Source: Tenacibaculum todarodis
GTDB taxonomy: Bacteria > Bacteroidota > Bacteroidia > Flavobacteriales > Flavobacteriaceae
Length of the DNA stretch: 64,000 nucleotides
Reading direction: 5' to 3'
NCBI RefSeq assembly: GCF_001889045.1
Contig: NZ_CP018155.1
Span: 248,001-312,000 of the forward strand
Numbering within the stretch: position 1 is the stretch's first letter; each line of letters begins with the position of its first letter. The notes beneath the pieces are model-generated. The model worked only from the letters and a program-made list of their open reading frames with translations. It was not told the DNA's origin and ran no database searches. A program made the translations under genes and the position numbers. Of the stretch, positions 52,475-60,745 are shown in pieces.

Positions 52475-54538
52475 ATGAATAATTTTATTAATAAGATTTA
52501 TAAAAACAACACTATTGTATATAAAGTGTTGTTGTTTTTAATTACTGCAGTTGCCATTGTTTACCTATTTCCAAAAGGTGGGCAGTTTAAATACAATTTT
52601 AACAATGGTAAATTATGGCAGTATGATAATTTGTACGCGCCATTTGATTTTGCTATTCAAAAAACCAATGAAGAGCTTCTTGCTGAAAAAGCTTCGATAG
52701 GAAATACTGCAAAAAAATATTTTAAATATAATTTACAGATTCCTAAAGATGTAAAAACAGTTTTCGAGATTAAAATAAACACTTTAACAGAAAGCGATTC
52801 TTTATCCGAATATGAAATTAAAGATTTATATAAAAAAGGAAGTTTAATAATTGATAAAGTTTACAAAACTGGTTTTTTAGAAAATTCTAGTCAAAATAAG
52901 ATAAATAATGCAACAGAAATTGTTGAACTTAGAAAAGGAAATGAAGTAGAAGAGGTTTCTTTTCAAAAAATATTAATAGCTAAAGATGTATTTAAAATAA
53001 TAACTGAAAATATAGGGAATCAGCCTTTTTCTTTTGGTGAAAATGAAGTCCTAACAATACTTTCTGAAATATTAAAGCCAAATGTTTCTTTTGATGATAA
53101 TTATACGCAAAAGGCTTTAGGAGAGTCTCTTAGTAATATTTCTTATACAAAAGGAAAAGTTTCTAATGGAGAATTAATAATTTTAAAAGGAGATATAGTT
53201 GAAGGTAAGAAGCTGAATATCTTAAATTCTTTAAAAAGCGAATCTGAATCTAAAATTTGGACAGAATCTAATTATAATTGGATTGTTTTTGGCTATGCAA
53301 TTTTAGTGTCTTTAGCTTTATTAATGCTATTGCTTTTTTTACGAAAATACAGACCAGAAATTTTTGAAAATAATAACAAAGTAACGTTTATATTTTTCAA
53401 TGTGTTTTTTATGGTTTTAGTGCAAACGTTGGTTATTAAATATAATTCTGCTTACTTATATGTAGTTCCTTTAAGTATTTTACCAATTGTATTAAAAGCC
53501 TTTTTCGATGCACGTTTAGGCTTGTTTACCCACGTATTAACGGTGTTGCTTTTGGGATTTATTGTGCCTAACAGTTTCGAGTTTATTTACTTACATATTA
53601 TTGCAGGAATGGTAACTATTTTAACTGTTTCTGAATTATACAAACGAGCAAGCTTATTCATCTCAATAGGTCAAATTACATTGATTTATATGATTACGTA
53701 TTTTGCATTTTCAATTATAAAAGAAGGAAATGCAAGTCAGGTTAATTGGGATTACTTCTTGCTTTTTTCAGCAAACGGATTATTATCTTTCTTAGCAGTT
53801 TTCTTTATTTATTTTTATGAGAAAGTCTTCGGATTGGTTTCGGATGTAACCTTATTAGAGCTTTCTAATACAAATTCTAAACTATTAAGAGAGTTGAATG
53901 AAAAAGCACCTGGAACTTTTCAGCATTCAATGCAAGTAGCCAATTTAGCGGAAGCAGCAGCAAACGAAATAGGAGCAAACTCAATGTTGGTTAGAACTGG
54001 AGCGTTGTATCATGATATTGGTAAAATGGTAAATCCGCAATATTTTATAGAAAATCAAGCAACAGGAGTAAACCCACATAACGATTTATCTGCACAAGAT
54101 AGTGCGCATATAATTTTGAATCACGTTATAAACGGAATAGAATTAGCAAAGAAAAATAAACTACCTGATAGAATTATAGATTTTATAAGAACACACCACG
54201 GAACAAGTTTGGTGTATTATTTTTATAAGAAAGAACAAGACGCAAATCCAGATATTGACGTAAATATTAAGAAATTTATGTATCAAGGTCCAATTCCGTT
54301 CTCAAAAGAGACCGCAATTTTAATGATTTGTGATGCAGCAGAAGCAGCGTCAAAAAGTTTAAAAAATCCAACTTCAAACTCAATTGACGAGTTAATTAAT
54401 AAGATTGTTGAAAAGCAAAAAGCTGATAATCAGTTTGTAAATTCAGATATAACTTTTAGAGAAATAGAAACAATTAAAAAAGTTATAAAAAAGAAATTGA
54501 TGAATATTTATCACTTACGTGTAGAATATCCAGAATAG
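52475..54538 (+). CDS. 7TMR-HD family phosphohydrolase (PgpH-like)
   Basis: 687 residues. A membrane segment at about 17-32, an extracytoplasmic 7TMR-HDED region (about 50-265), a block of about seven transmembrane segments (about 268-455), and a cytoplasmic HD domain with ALYHDIGKM (H513, D514), AHIILNHV and RTHHGTS. Homologues such as PgpH hydrolyse cyclic di-AMP. Whether this one acts on c-di-AMP is inferred from domain order. Divergent from the thiolase gene; upstream TATATTTA is a weak -7 match. Confidence 0.88.
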   Translation: MNNFINKIYKNNTIVYKVLLFLITAVAIVYLFPKGGQFKYNFNNGKLWQYDNLYAPFDFAIQKTNEELLAEKASIGNTAKKYFKYNLQIPKDVKTVFEIKINTLTESDSLSEYEIKDLYKKGSLIIDKVYKTGFLENSSQNKINNATEIVELRKGNEVEEVSFQKILIAKDVFKIITENIGNQPFSFGENEVLTILSEILKPNVSFDDNYTQKALGESLSNISYTKGKVSNGELIILKGDIVEGKKLNILNSLKSESESKIWTESNYNWIVFGYAILVSLALLMLLLFLRKYRPEIFENNNKVTFIFFNVFFMVLVQTLVIKYNSAYLYVVPLSILPIVLKAFFDARLGLFTHVLTVLLLGFIVPNSFEFIYLHIIAGMVTILTVSELYKRASLFISIGQITLIYMITYFAFSIIKEGNASQVNWDYFLLFSANGLLSFLAVFFIYFYEKVFGLVSDVTLLELSNTNSKLLRELNEKAPGTFQHSMQVANLAEAAANEIGANSMLVRTGALYHDIGKMVNPQYFIENQATGVNPHNDLSAQDSAHIILNHVINGIELAKKNKLPDRIIDFIRTHHGTSLVYYFYKKEQDANPDIDVNIKKFMYQGPIPFSKETAILMICDAAEAASKSLKNPTSNSIDELINKIVEKQKADNQFVNSDITFREIETIKKVIKKKLMNIYHLRVEYPE

Positions 54539-54639
54539 TGAAAAATATTATAAAAAATAGTTGTGATATTGTAATTGTAAATGTACATTTGCACTCGCAA
54601 TTTTTGTTTCATGCTTTTTAAAAGTTTGAAATGTCCAAA

Positions 54640-54723
54640 GGAGAGGTGGCAGAGTGGTAATGCAGCAGATTGCTAATCTGTCGACGGGAAACTGTTGCCA
54701 GGGTTCGAGTCCCTGTCTCTCCG
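54640..54723 (+). tRNA. tRNA-Ser (anticodon GCU)
   Basis: Cloverleaf with acceptor GGAGAGG/TCTCTCC (last pair G-T), anticodon GCT at 54672-54674, long variable arm typical of tRNA-Ser, and T arm CAGGG-TTCGAGT-CCCTG. Discriminator G; CCA not encoded. Confidence 0.93.
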
Positions 54724-54737
54724 CTAAAAATTGCACT

Positions 54738-54776
54738 CGGGGTGTAGTACCGTATCAAGTACGGCATAAACTACGC
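54738..54776. repeat. Nested hairpin beginning like tRNA-Pro
   Basis: CGGGGTGTAG (54738-54747) repeats the first 10 bases of the downstream tRNA-Pro. GTGTAGT (54742-54748) pairs with ACTACGC (54770-54776), and an inner CCGTA/TACGG stem (54750-54754, 54760-54764) is enclosed. It lies between the Ser and Pro tRNAs and may be a tRNA-derived palindromic repeat. Confidence 0.5.
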
Positions 54777-54843
54777 TCAGAGAAGTAAGTTAAATTAAGA
54801 TTGATAAAGTTTACAAGTTAGGCAAGTTAATTTTAATTTAATT

Positions 54844-54918
54844 CGGGGTGTAGCGTAGCCCGGTCATCGCGCCTCGTTTGGGACGAGGAGGTCGCAGGTT
54901 CGAATCCTGCCACCCCGA
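54844..54918 (+). tRNA. tRNA-Pro (anticodon UGG)
   Basis: Acceptor CGGGGTG/CACCCCG (54911-54917), anticodon TGG at 54879-54881 in stem CCTCG/CGAGG, T arm GCAGG-TTCGAAT-CCTGC. Discriminator A; CCA not encoded. Confidence 0.94.
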
Positions 54919-54948
54919 CACAGTTGGTCGTAACAACTCAAAAATTAC

Positions 54949-55022
54949 GGGCTCTTAGCTCAGCTGGATAGAGCACCTCCCTTCTAAGGAGGCGGTCGAA
55001 GGTTCGAATCCTTCAGGGCTCA
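54949..55022 (+). tRNA. tRNA-Arg (anticodon UCU)
   Basis: Acceptor GGGCTCT/AGGGCTC with two G-U pairs, anticodon TCT at 54983-54985 in stem CCTCC/GGAGG, T arm GAAGG-TTCGAAT-CCTTC. Discriminator A; CCA not encoded. Last of three clustered tRNAs. Confidence 0.94.
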
Positions 55023-55026
55023 CTTA

Positions 55027-55055
55027 AAGCTTCACAGAAATGTGAGGCTTTTTTG
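55027..55055 (+). terminator. Terminator of the tRNA cluster
   Basis: AAGCTTCACA (55027-55036) pairs with TGTGAGGCTT (55041-55050, one G-T) followed by TTTT, 5 bases past tRNA-Arg. Confidence 0.8.
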
Positions 55056-55097
55056 TTTTTAAAAAGGTAGTTTAGTGTTCCTTTATTAATTTATTTT

Positions 55098-55760
55098 ATG
55101 AAGCAGAAAAAAACAAAAACACCTTGGCCAACCAAAAAGGCGATGGAACAAGTATATCAAATGAATCTTTGGGGAAAAAACAACACCAATTTTTATTCAG
55201 GAGAAGGTTCTCATCTTCCTGAAATTGTAAATCCTTATGTTGATGTTTTAAAAATGTTTCTAGCTTCTCTTAAAGAGAAAATTACTCTTTGCGACTTTGG
55301 TTGTGGCGATTTTAACGTAGGTAATCAATTAGTTAAGTACGCAAGTAAATACATTGCGGTAGATATTGTTAAAGATCTAATTCAGTTTAACAAGGAACAT
55401 TTTAAACAAGATAATTTAGAATTCCATTGTTTAGATATTGCAAAAGAGAACTTGCCAGCTGGAGACTGTGCCATAATAAGACAGGTGTTACAACATTTGT
55501 CTAACGCAGAAATTAAAAGTATTGTACCTAAATTAAGAGCTTTTAAGTATGTTGTTTTAACAGAACATGTACCTGAAGGAAACTTTACACCAAATATAGA
55601 TATTATCTCAGGACAAGGAATTAGACTAAAAAAGAAAAGCGGTGTAAACTTATTAGCGCCTCCTTTTAATTTAAAAGTAAAAGAAGAAACTCAACTATTG
55701 TCTTTTAAATTGGAGCAGGGGAAAGGTGTTGTAAATACCGTTTTGTATAAAATGTTTTAA
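55098..55760 (+). CDS. Class I SAM-dependent methyltransferase
   Basis: 220 residues. SAM motif LCDFGCGDFNVGNQL (about 63-77) and acidic loop IAVDIVKDLIQ; GDCAIIRQVLQHLSNAEIKSIVPKL is the post-motif region of the Methyltransf_11/25-type fold. N-terminal TPWPTKKAMEQVYQMNLWG is conserved in a little-described group. Substrate unknown. It lies between the tRNA cluster and hsdR with its stop codon only 3 bases before the convergent hsdR stop, so no clear terminator separates the genes. Confidence 0.85.
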   Translation: MKQKKTKTPWPTKKAMEQVYQMNLWGKNNTNFYSGEGSHLPEIVNPYVDVLKMFLASLKEKITLCDFGCGDFNVGNQLVKYASKYIAVDIVKDLIQFNKEHFKQDNLEFHCLDIAKENLPAGDCAIIRQVLQHLSNAEIKSIVPKLRAFKYVVLTEHVPEGNFTPNIDIISGQGIRLKKKSGVNLLAPPFNLKVKEETQLLSFKLEQGKGVVNTVLYKMF

Positions 55761-55763
55761 TAT

Positions 55764-58634
55764 TTACCCAGTCATTCCATCAACAAAAACCTGAATAAAT
55801 TCTTTCATTTTATCAAGAATACGTTCGCCAATTTCTCTGGCTTTTAAAATACTTGGTCTGTTGTCCAAGCATTTAAAAATATCATCACGTAAAGGTTCTC
55901 TTCCGTATTCTGTGTAACTTTCTATTAAGGCTTTAAATTGCTTTTGGTCTAAATGTTCGTCTTCGCACATTTTAGATAAGGCTAATATTTTTTCTTCGTG
56001 CCAAAAACGTTCAAATTCATCTTGTATAGCATCTACATCGTTAATATGTGGTAAGTTTTCTTCAATAAATTTTTCTATCAATTCTCGTTTGCTACGTAGT
56101 TCTACATCGCCAGAAAGCATGTCTATAATGGCTTTTTTCTGCGCTTGCGAATCTGCTGTTTTAGCATCTTTTAATTTTGCTAACAATTGTAAAATGTAAG
56201 CGACATTTATTTTATCGCGATGAATTAACTCTAACTCAAAATCTATATCATCTAAAATAGATGTTTTATGTTTCTGACTTTCATCTTTAACCTTATCGTA
56301 AATGTCTAAATATTTACTTTTATAATCTTCAAATGTTTGTTCGTCTATACCAACATCTTCCCAATTAAAATCGGTGTACGATTCTAACACATTTTTTGCA
56401 CGCAATAATCTTCTAAAAGCTTGTACAAATTTCAATTCATCTTCTTCACTTGCTAAATCATCTACAGAATTAAAAGTTGGTACTAATTTCAATAGGTTTT
56501 TTAAGGCTTCATCAAACTTTTCTGCCACTTTTTCGTATGGCGGAAGTATAATTTCTTCAATGGCATCTTTGTTAGAAAATAGCGTAATAGCTTCATCGGT
56601 AGCTTTCTTTAAATTTCTGAAACATAAAATATTTCCTTGAGATTTCTGCTCGCCTAAAATTCTGTTGGTTCTTGAATATGCCTGAATTAAACCATGATAT
56701 TTTAAGTTCTTATCAACATATAAAGTGTTTACCTTTTTTGCGTCAAAACCTGTAAGCATCATGTTTACTACAATTACAATATCTAAACGGTTTTTGTCTT
56801 GAAAAGTAGTTTTTTCGCGTTCTTTTAAACGCTTGCTAATATCTTTAAAGTAGTTTTCAAACTGTTGACTGTCTTTGGTCGAAAAATTGGTATTGTACAT
56901 TGCATTATAATCGGCAATGTAAGTATCTAATTTTTCTCTAGAATGATTGCTTTTGTAAGCCAATTTAGGTTCCGCAGCTTCTGGTAAAACGTCTCCTGGA
57001 ATGTAATCTTGCGCATCTTCATCGTCTTCATTGGTTCCGTAGCTAAAAATAGTAGCAATGCGTAAATTGTGTTCACCAGCTTCTTTTTTTCGTTTAAAAA
57101 TATCGTAATATTTAATCAACGTTTCAATATTACTAACAGCAAATAAAGCCGAATAATCTTTGCTAAATGTTTTCTGATTGTGATACGCAATTATATAATC
57201 TGCAATTTTTTCTAAACGTTTTTCATCTGCAAAAACCTCAGCAGTATCAATTGCTTCTACTTCAATATCAATTAGTGTGCGCCCTTTTTGCTTATACTTA
57301 CCAATATATTCAATTCCAAAACGCAAAACATTTTGGTCTTTTATAGCATCTGTAATTACATATTTGTGCAAACAAGATCCAAATAAATCTTTGGTGGTTC
57401 GTTTTCCTAAATCGTTTTTAGAAGCGTTGTCTTTAAAAATTGGCGTTCCTGTAAAACCGAATAACTGACTACTTTTAAAATACTCCGTAATTTTTTTGTG
57501 TGTATCGCCAAATTGACTTCTATGGCATTCATCAAAAATAAAAACTACTTTTTTATCTTGTAAATGCGTTAAACTTTTCTCGTAATTGGCTTTAGAAATG
57601 GCATTGTTTAGTTTCTGAATAGTAGTTAATACCAATTTAGAATCGTCTGTTAGTTGTTTTACTAAAGATTGCGTGTTGTTGGTAACATCTACACTGTCTT
57701 TTTTAAAGCTGTTAAACTCTAACATGGTTTGGTAATCTAAATCTTTTCTATCCACCACAAAAACTACTTTGTAAACGTCTGGCAAATCCATAATTAACTG
57801 ACTTGCTTTAAAGGAAGTCAATGTTTTTCCAGAACCAGTAGTGTGCCAAATATATCCGTTTTCATTACTCGTAGCAACTTGATTTACAATATGTTCTGCT
57901 GCGTAAAATTGATACGGACGCAACACCATTAATATTTTATGGGTTTGATTGCGAACAATATATTTAGCAATCATTTTACCTAAATGATTTGGATGCAAAA
58001 ACGAACCTGCAAACTGTGTTAAATCTGTAATATTTTTATTGTGTTCGTCTGCCCAAAAGAAAGTCTGTTTAACCGATTGCAACTTGTTATTGGCTAAATA
58101 CTTTGTATTTACGCCGTTGCTAATAATAAACAATTGTACATATTGAAACAAACCGTGGTTAGACCAAAACGAATGCCTTTGATAACGATTAATCTGATTA
58201 AAAGCTTCCTTAATTTCTAAACCTCTACGTTTTAATTCTATTTGTACCAATGGCAAACCGTTTACCAATAACGTAACATCGTAACGGTTTTTGTAACTGC
58301 CTTCTTGGGTAATTTGGTTGGTAACTTGGAATAAATTTGAAGTCCAATCTTCACTATTAAAAAAGCGTAGGTAAAAACTATCTCCGTTTTCTCTGGTAAT
58401 ATTGAAACGATCTCGCAACGTTTTTGCTTTTTCAAAAACATTACCTTTTGCTAAATGGTTTACAATAGTATCAAACTCTTTGGTAGAAAACGTTGTGTTG
58501 TTAAACGCTTCTAATTGCGTTTTTAAATTAGCCAACAACGCATCACCATCTTTTATGGTAACTTTTTGGTAGCCTAAACCTGCTAATTGTTTAATTAGGT
58601 TATTTTCTAGTTGAAGTTCAGATTGTTTTGTCAT
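55764..58634 (-). CDS. hsdR: Type I restriction enzyme, endonuclease/motor subunit R
   Basis: 956 residues. N-terminal PD-(D/E)XK nuclease with Asp119, Glu133 and Lys135 (YDVTLLVNG...VQIELKRRG). Superfamily 2 motor with GSGKT (267-271), IFDECHRSQFG (DExH) and TGTPIF; VVNMMLTGFDAK and QAYSRTNRILGEQ are helicase motifs V and VI; a helical C-terminus (about 700-956) binds the methylase core. The enzyme translocates DNA and cuts away from the recognition site. Order on this strand is hsdM, hsdS, GIY-YIG, hsdR; frames are intact, so the system could be active. Confidence 0.95.
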   Translation of the reverse strand: MTKQSELQLENNLIKQLAGLGYQKVTIKDGDALLANLKTQLEAFNNTTFSTKEFDTIVNHLAKGNVFEKAKTLRDRFNITRENGDSFYLRFFNSEDWTSNLFQVTNQITQEGSYKNRYDVTLLVNGLPLVQIELKRRGLEIKEAFNQINRYQRHSFWSNHGLFQYVQLFIISNGVNTKYLANNKLQSVKQTFFWADEHNKNITDLTQFAGSFLHPNHLGKMIAKYIVRNQTHKILMVLRPYQFYAAEHIVNQVATSNENGYIWHTTGSGKTLTSFKASQLIMDLPDVYKVVFVVDRKDLDYQTMLEFNSFKKDSVDVTNNTQSLVKQLTDDSKLVLTTIQKLNNAISKANYEKSLTHLQDKKVVFIFDECHRSQFGDTHKKITEYFKSSQLFGFTGTPIFKDNASKNDLGKRTTKDLFGSCLHKYVITDAIKDQNVLRFGIEYIGKYKQKGRTLIDIEVEAIDTAEVFADEKRLEKIADYIIAYHNQKTFSKDYSALFAVSNIETLIKYYDIFKRKKEAGEHNLRIATIFSYGTNEDDEDAQDYIPGDVLPEAAEPKLAYKSNHSREKLDTYIADYNAMYNTNFSTKDSQQFENYFKDISKRLKEREKTTFQDKNRLDIVIVVNMMLTGFDAKKVNTLYVDKNLKYHGLIQAYSRTNRILGEQKSQGNILCFRNLKKATDEAITLFSNKDAIEEIILPPYEKVAEKFDEALKNLLKLVPTFNSVDDLASEEDELKFVQAFRRLLRAKNVLESYTDFNWEDVGIDEQTFEDYKSKYLDIYDKVKDESQKHKTSILDDIDFELELIHRDKINVAYILQLLAKLKDAKTADSQAQKKAIIDMLSGDVELRSKRELIEKFIEENLPHINDVDAIQDEFERFWHEEKILALSKMCEDEHLDQKQFKALIESYTEYGREPLRDDIFKCLDNRPSILKAREIGERILDKMKEFIQVFVDGMTG

Positions 58635-58640
58635 TTAATT

Positions 58641-58873
58641 CGTCATTGCGAGTGCAACGCAGTGAAGCGAAGCAATCTTTTTAATGTTTCTGTCATTGCG
58701 AGGCTTTTATGTTACGTCATTGCGAGGAACGAAGCAATCTGTTTAATGTTAGTTCTACTCGTTACTGTCATTGCGAACGCAGTGAAGCAATCTGTTTAAT
58801 GTTAGTTCTACACTTCGTGAGATTGCCGCGCTTCACTGCGTTACGCTCGCAATGACGATCGCGAGGCAATGAC
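58641..58873. repeat. CATTGCGAGG repeat array, left of the GIY-YIG gene
   Basis: Four forward GTCATTGCG units (near 58642, 58692, 58717, 58767) and inverted CGCAATGACG/GGCAATGACG units at 58848-58873, with spacers such as AACGAAGCAATCTG and TTAATGTTAGTTCTAC. The stretch 58689-58830 is nearly repeated, shorter by 22 bases, at 59235-59354. The array begins right after the hsdR start and ends 2 bases before the GIY-YIG stop. Confidence 0.85.
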
Positions 58874-58874
58874 G

Positions 58875-59162
58875 TTACAAGTCATCAAACAAATCTAACC
58901 ACGCTGGATTTATGCTTTCTATTAATGCTATTTTTTTTGCTCTATTGCCTGCTTTTAATTGTTTTTCTCTGCCAATGGCATCGCCAATCATTTGGTGTGC
59001 TTCGTAATAGACTAATTTAGTTAAATTATATCTGGCAGAAAAAGATTTTTTATCATGTTTTTCTTTATGCTGAAGAATACGCTGTTTTAAATTAGACGTT
59101 ACACCAACATATAATGTGGTATTGTTTTTATTGGTTAGTATGTAAACGTATCCTGGTTTCAT
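58875..59162 (-). CDS. Small GIY-YIG nuclease
   Basis: 95 residues, the length of UPF0213/YhbQ-type single-domain nucleases. VYILTNKNNTTLYVGVTSNL gives the YVG (for GIY-YIG) core at about 6-25, followed by KQRILQHK (arginine) and REKQLK (glutamate near residue 71), the catalytic residues of the family. It lies between hsdS and hsdR but is bracketed within 2-8 bases on both sides by CATTGCGAGG repeats. Domain enzymes cut structured or nicked DNA; the role of this group is unknown. Whether it belongs to the restriction system or to the repeats is open. Confidence 0.88.
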   Translation of the reverse strand: MKPGYVYILTNKNNTTLYVGVTSNLKQRILQHKEKHDKKSFSARYNLTKLVYYEAHQMIGDAIGREKQLKAGNRAKKIALIESINPAWLDLFDDL

Positions 59163-59169
59163 TCTATTC

Positions 59170-59448
59170 TGTCATTGCGTGGCTTACTCGTTACGTCATT
59201 GCGAACACAGTGAAGCAATCTGTTTATTATTAATTCTGTCATTGCGAGGCTTTTACGTTACGTCATTGCGAGGAACGAAGCAATCTGTTTGTCATTGCGA
59301 ACGCAGTGAAGCAATCTGTTTAATGTTAGTTCTACACTTCATGAGATTGCCGCGTCGTTCCTCCTCGCAGTGACGTTGTGAGATTGCTTCGGTCATTCTT
59401 CCCTCGCAATGACGTCGTGAGACAATGACGTGCGCGAGGCAATGACGC
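59170..59448. repeat. CATTGCGAGG repeat array, right of the GIY-YIG gene
   Basis: Five forward GTCATTGCG units (near 59171, 59196, 59239, 59263, 59291) followed by inverted units CGCAGTGACG, CGCAATGACG, GACAATGACG and GGCAATGACG from 59375 to 59445. Its 59235-59354 part matches 58689-58830. It ends 2 bases before the hsdS stop codon. Confidence 0.85.
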
Positions 59449-59449
59449 A

Positions 59450-60646
59450 CTAAACAAACAACTGCTGCAACAAACCTTTTTTAAATTGTTGGTGGCTGAG
59501 CGTAGCCGAAGCCACGTTGGCAATTTTACTATCTATGGCACTTAAATACGATGCTATTTTTTGTTGTTCATCTATAGTTGGAATTAATATTTTCATGTCA
59601 GTTAAAGTTGTCATAACAATATAAGGTGTGTTTCCATCTTTTTTTTCTCTAAATATCCTCTTGTATAGAAATTTATCTAAAAAGTATTTCATGTAAAATA
59701 TATCTTGCACAAATTCGTCTAATACATAGGTTCTTTGGTAAGCATTAAATTTACCTTTATAATGATGAATATATCCCACATTTGCACCATTTCCAGAAAT
59801 AATTAAGGCATTTGTATCAAATTCAAAATTATCAATATTGAAATAATTTTTAGCACAAGTATAAAATCGATATTGACCGTTCTCAACCATAGCGTTTGCA
59901 TCTAATTTACCTGTAGTTATATTACACAATTCCCCCAATTTCTTCTCTTCCCAATCTGGGAATTGTGCTTCTTTTGAAGAGATTGCTTCGAGTTTGCCGC
60001 GTCGTGTTTGCTTCGTGCCTCGCAACAGGCTCTCGCAATGACTGCTCGCAATGACAGATTCATCGGGTTTAAACCGCAATTGTTGCGAGAACAATTGTTG
60101 CATAACGCCTTTTTTGTAGGTTTCTAATAGTTCTTTTTTACGCTGTAGTTGCTGTATTTTGTTGTCTATAGCTGTTAGAAAATTGGCTATTTTTTGTTGT
60201 TCTGGGAGTGTTGGAAGGTTGATTTTTATTCCTTTTAATAATCCTCCAGTTATTAGTGGTTGTCCTGAACCAAATATTAATCTATTAAGATTAAACTTTT
60301 CTAAAAATCCTTCAGTAAAACAATTATTTAGAATGTTTTTCTTAGAATCAATAATTAGTGTGTTATCTGTTACCGCATATTTTCCTGAAACTCTATTAAT
60401 TCGTCCTGCATTTGCACCAACTCTTGCAATTAATATATATTCACCTTCATGCGTAAATTGATTGCTTTTCCCAATAACTCCAGTTGAGCCATAAACTAAA
60501 AATTCACCTTCGCTTCCTGGTTTAATTTTACCAGAGGAAATACTATTCACTAAATCTCCAAATTTCTTCTCTTCCCATTCACCTTCAAACTCTTTAAAGC
60601 GCAGTTTGGGTTTTAGTGGTTTTGTATGTGTTGTTGTGTTGGTCAT
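59450..60646 (-). CDS. hsdS: Type I restriction enzyme specificity subunit S, with in-frame repeat sequence
   Basis: 398 residues from the ATG at 60646. An ATG at 60673 would add 9 residues (PRNDKHNQ) encoded by a repeat, so the downstream ATG is preferred. Layout: target domain 1 (about 10-150), conserved spacer helix (AIDNKIQQLQRKKELLETYKKGVMQQLF, about 145-180), target domain 2 (about 225-355), second spacer helix (AIDSKIANV ... QQFKKGLLQQLF). Residues about 197-221 (ASSHCESLLRGTKQTRRGKL) are encoded by a CATTGCGAGG-type repeat at 59985-60056, and residues about 378-385 by a GGCTGAGCGTAGCC palindrome. It defines the target sequence of the complex. Confidence 0.92.
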   Translation of the reverse strand: MTNTTTHTKPLKPKLRFKEFEGEWEEKKFGDLVNSISSGKIKPGSEGEFLVYGSTGVIGKSNQFTHEGEYILIARVGANAGRINRVSGKYAVTDNTLIIDSKKNILNNCFTEGFLEKFNLNRLIFGSGQPLITGGLLKGIKINLPTLPEQQKIANFLTAIDNKIQQLQRKKELLETYKKGVMQQLFSQQLRFKPDESVIASSHCESLLRGTKQTRRGKLEAISSKEAQFPDWEEKKLGELCNITTGKLDANAMVENGQYRFYTCAKNYFNIDNFEFDTNALIISGNGANVGYIHHYKGKFNAYQRTYVLDEFVQDIFYMKYFLDKFLYKRIFREKKDGNTPYIVMTTLTDMKILIPTIDEQQKIASYLSAIDSKIANVASATLSHQQFKKGLLQQLFV

Positions 60647-60658
60647 TTGGTTGTGTTT

Positions 60659-60736
60659 GTCATTGCGAGGCACGAAGCAATCTGTTTAATGTTTTAGTTT
60701 CTATTCATGAGATTGCTTCACTGCGTTCGCAATGAC
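60659..60736. repeat. CATTGCGAGG palindrome in the hsdM-hsdS gap
   Basis: GTCATTGCGAGGCACGAAGC on one side and GAGATTGCTTCACTGCGTTC with GCAATGAC on the other form a long imperfect hairpin filling most of the 99-base gap. Confidence 0.85.
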
Positions 60737-60745
60737 GTTTCGTTT

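Noticed and set aside
13786..52550. Depletion of CTGCAG as a sign of an active BsuBI/PstI-type system
   Set aside because: At least four CTGCAG sites were seen by eye (13786, 41550, 51366, 52545), about what composition predicts for 64 kb, so avoidance cannot be claimed.
54548..54736. A minus-strand 62-codon open frame across tRNA-Ser
   Set aside because: It is antisense to a clear tRNA and has no other coding sign.
58611..59373. Short open frames reading through the repeat arrays (about 60 codons each)
   Set aside because: They translate the repeats themselves, with Cys/Ser/Arg-rich low-complexity products and no signal, family match or ribosome site; they are artefacts of the palindromes.
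58641..59448. CRISPR array
   Set aside because: The repeats are palindromic in both orientations with irregular spacing and spacers that are themselves repeated; no cas gene is near.
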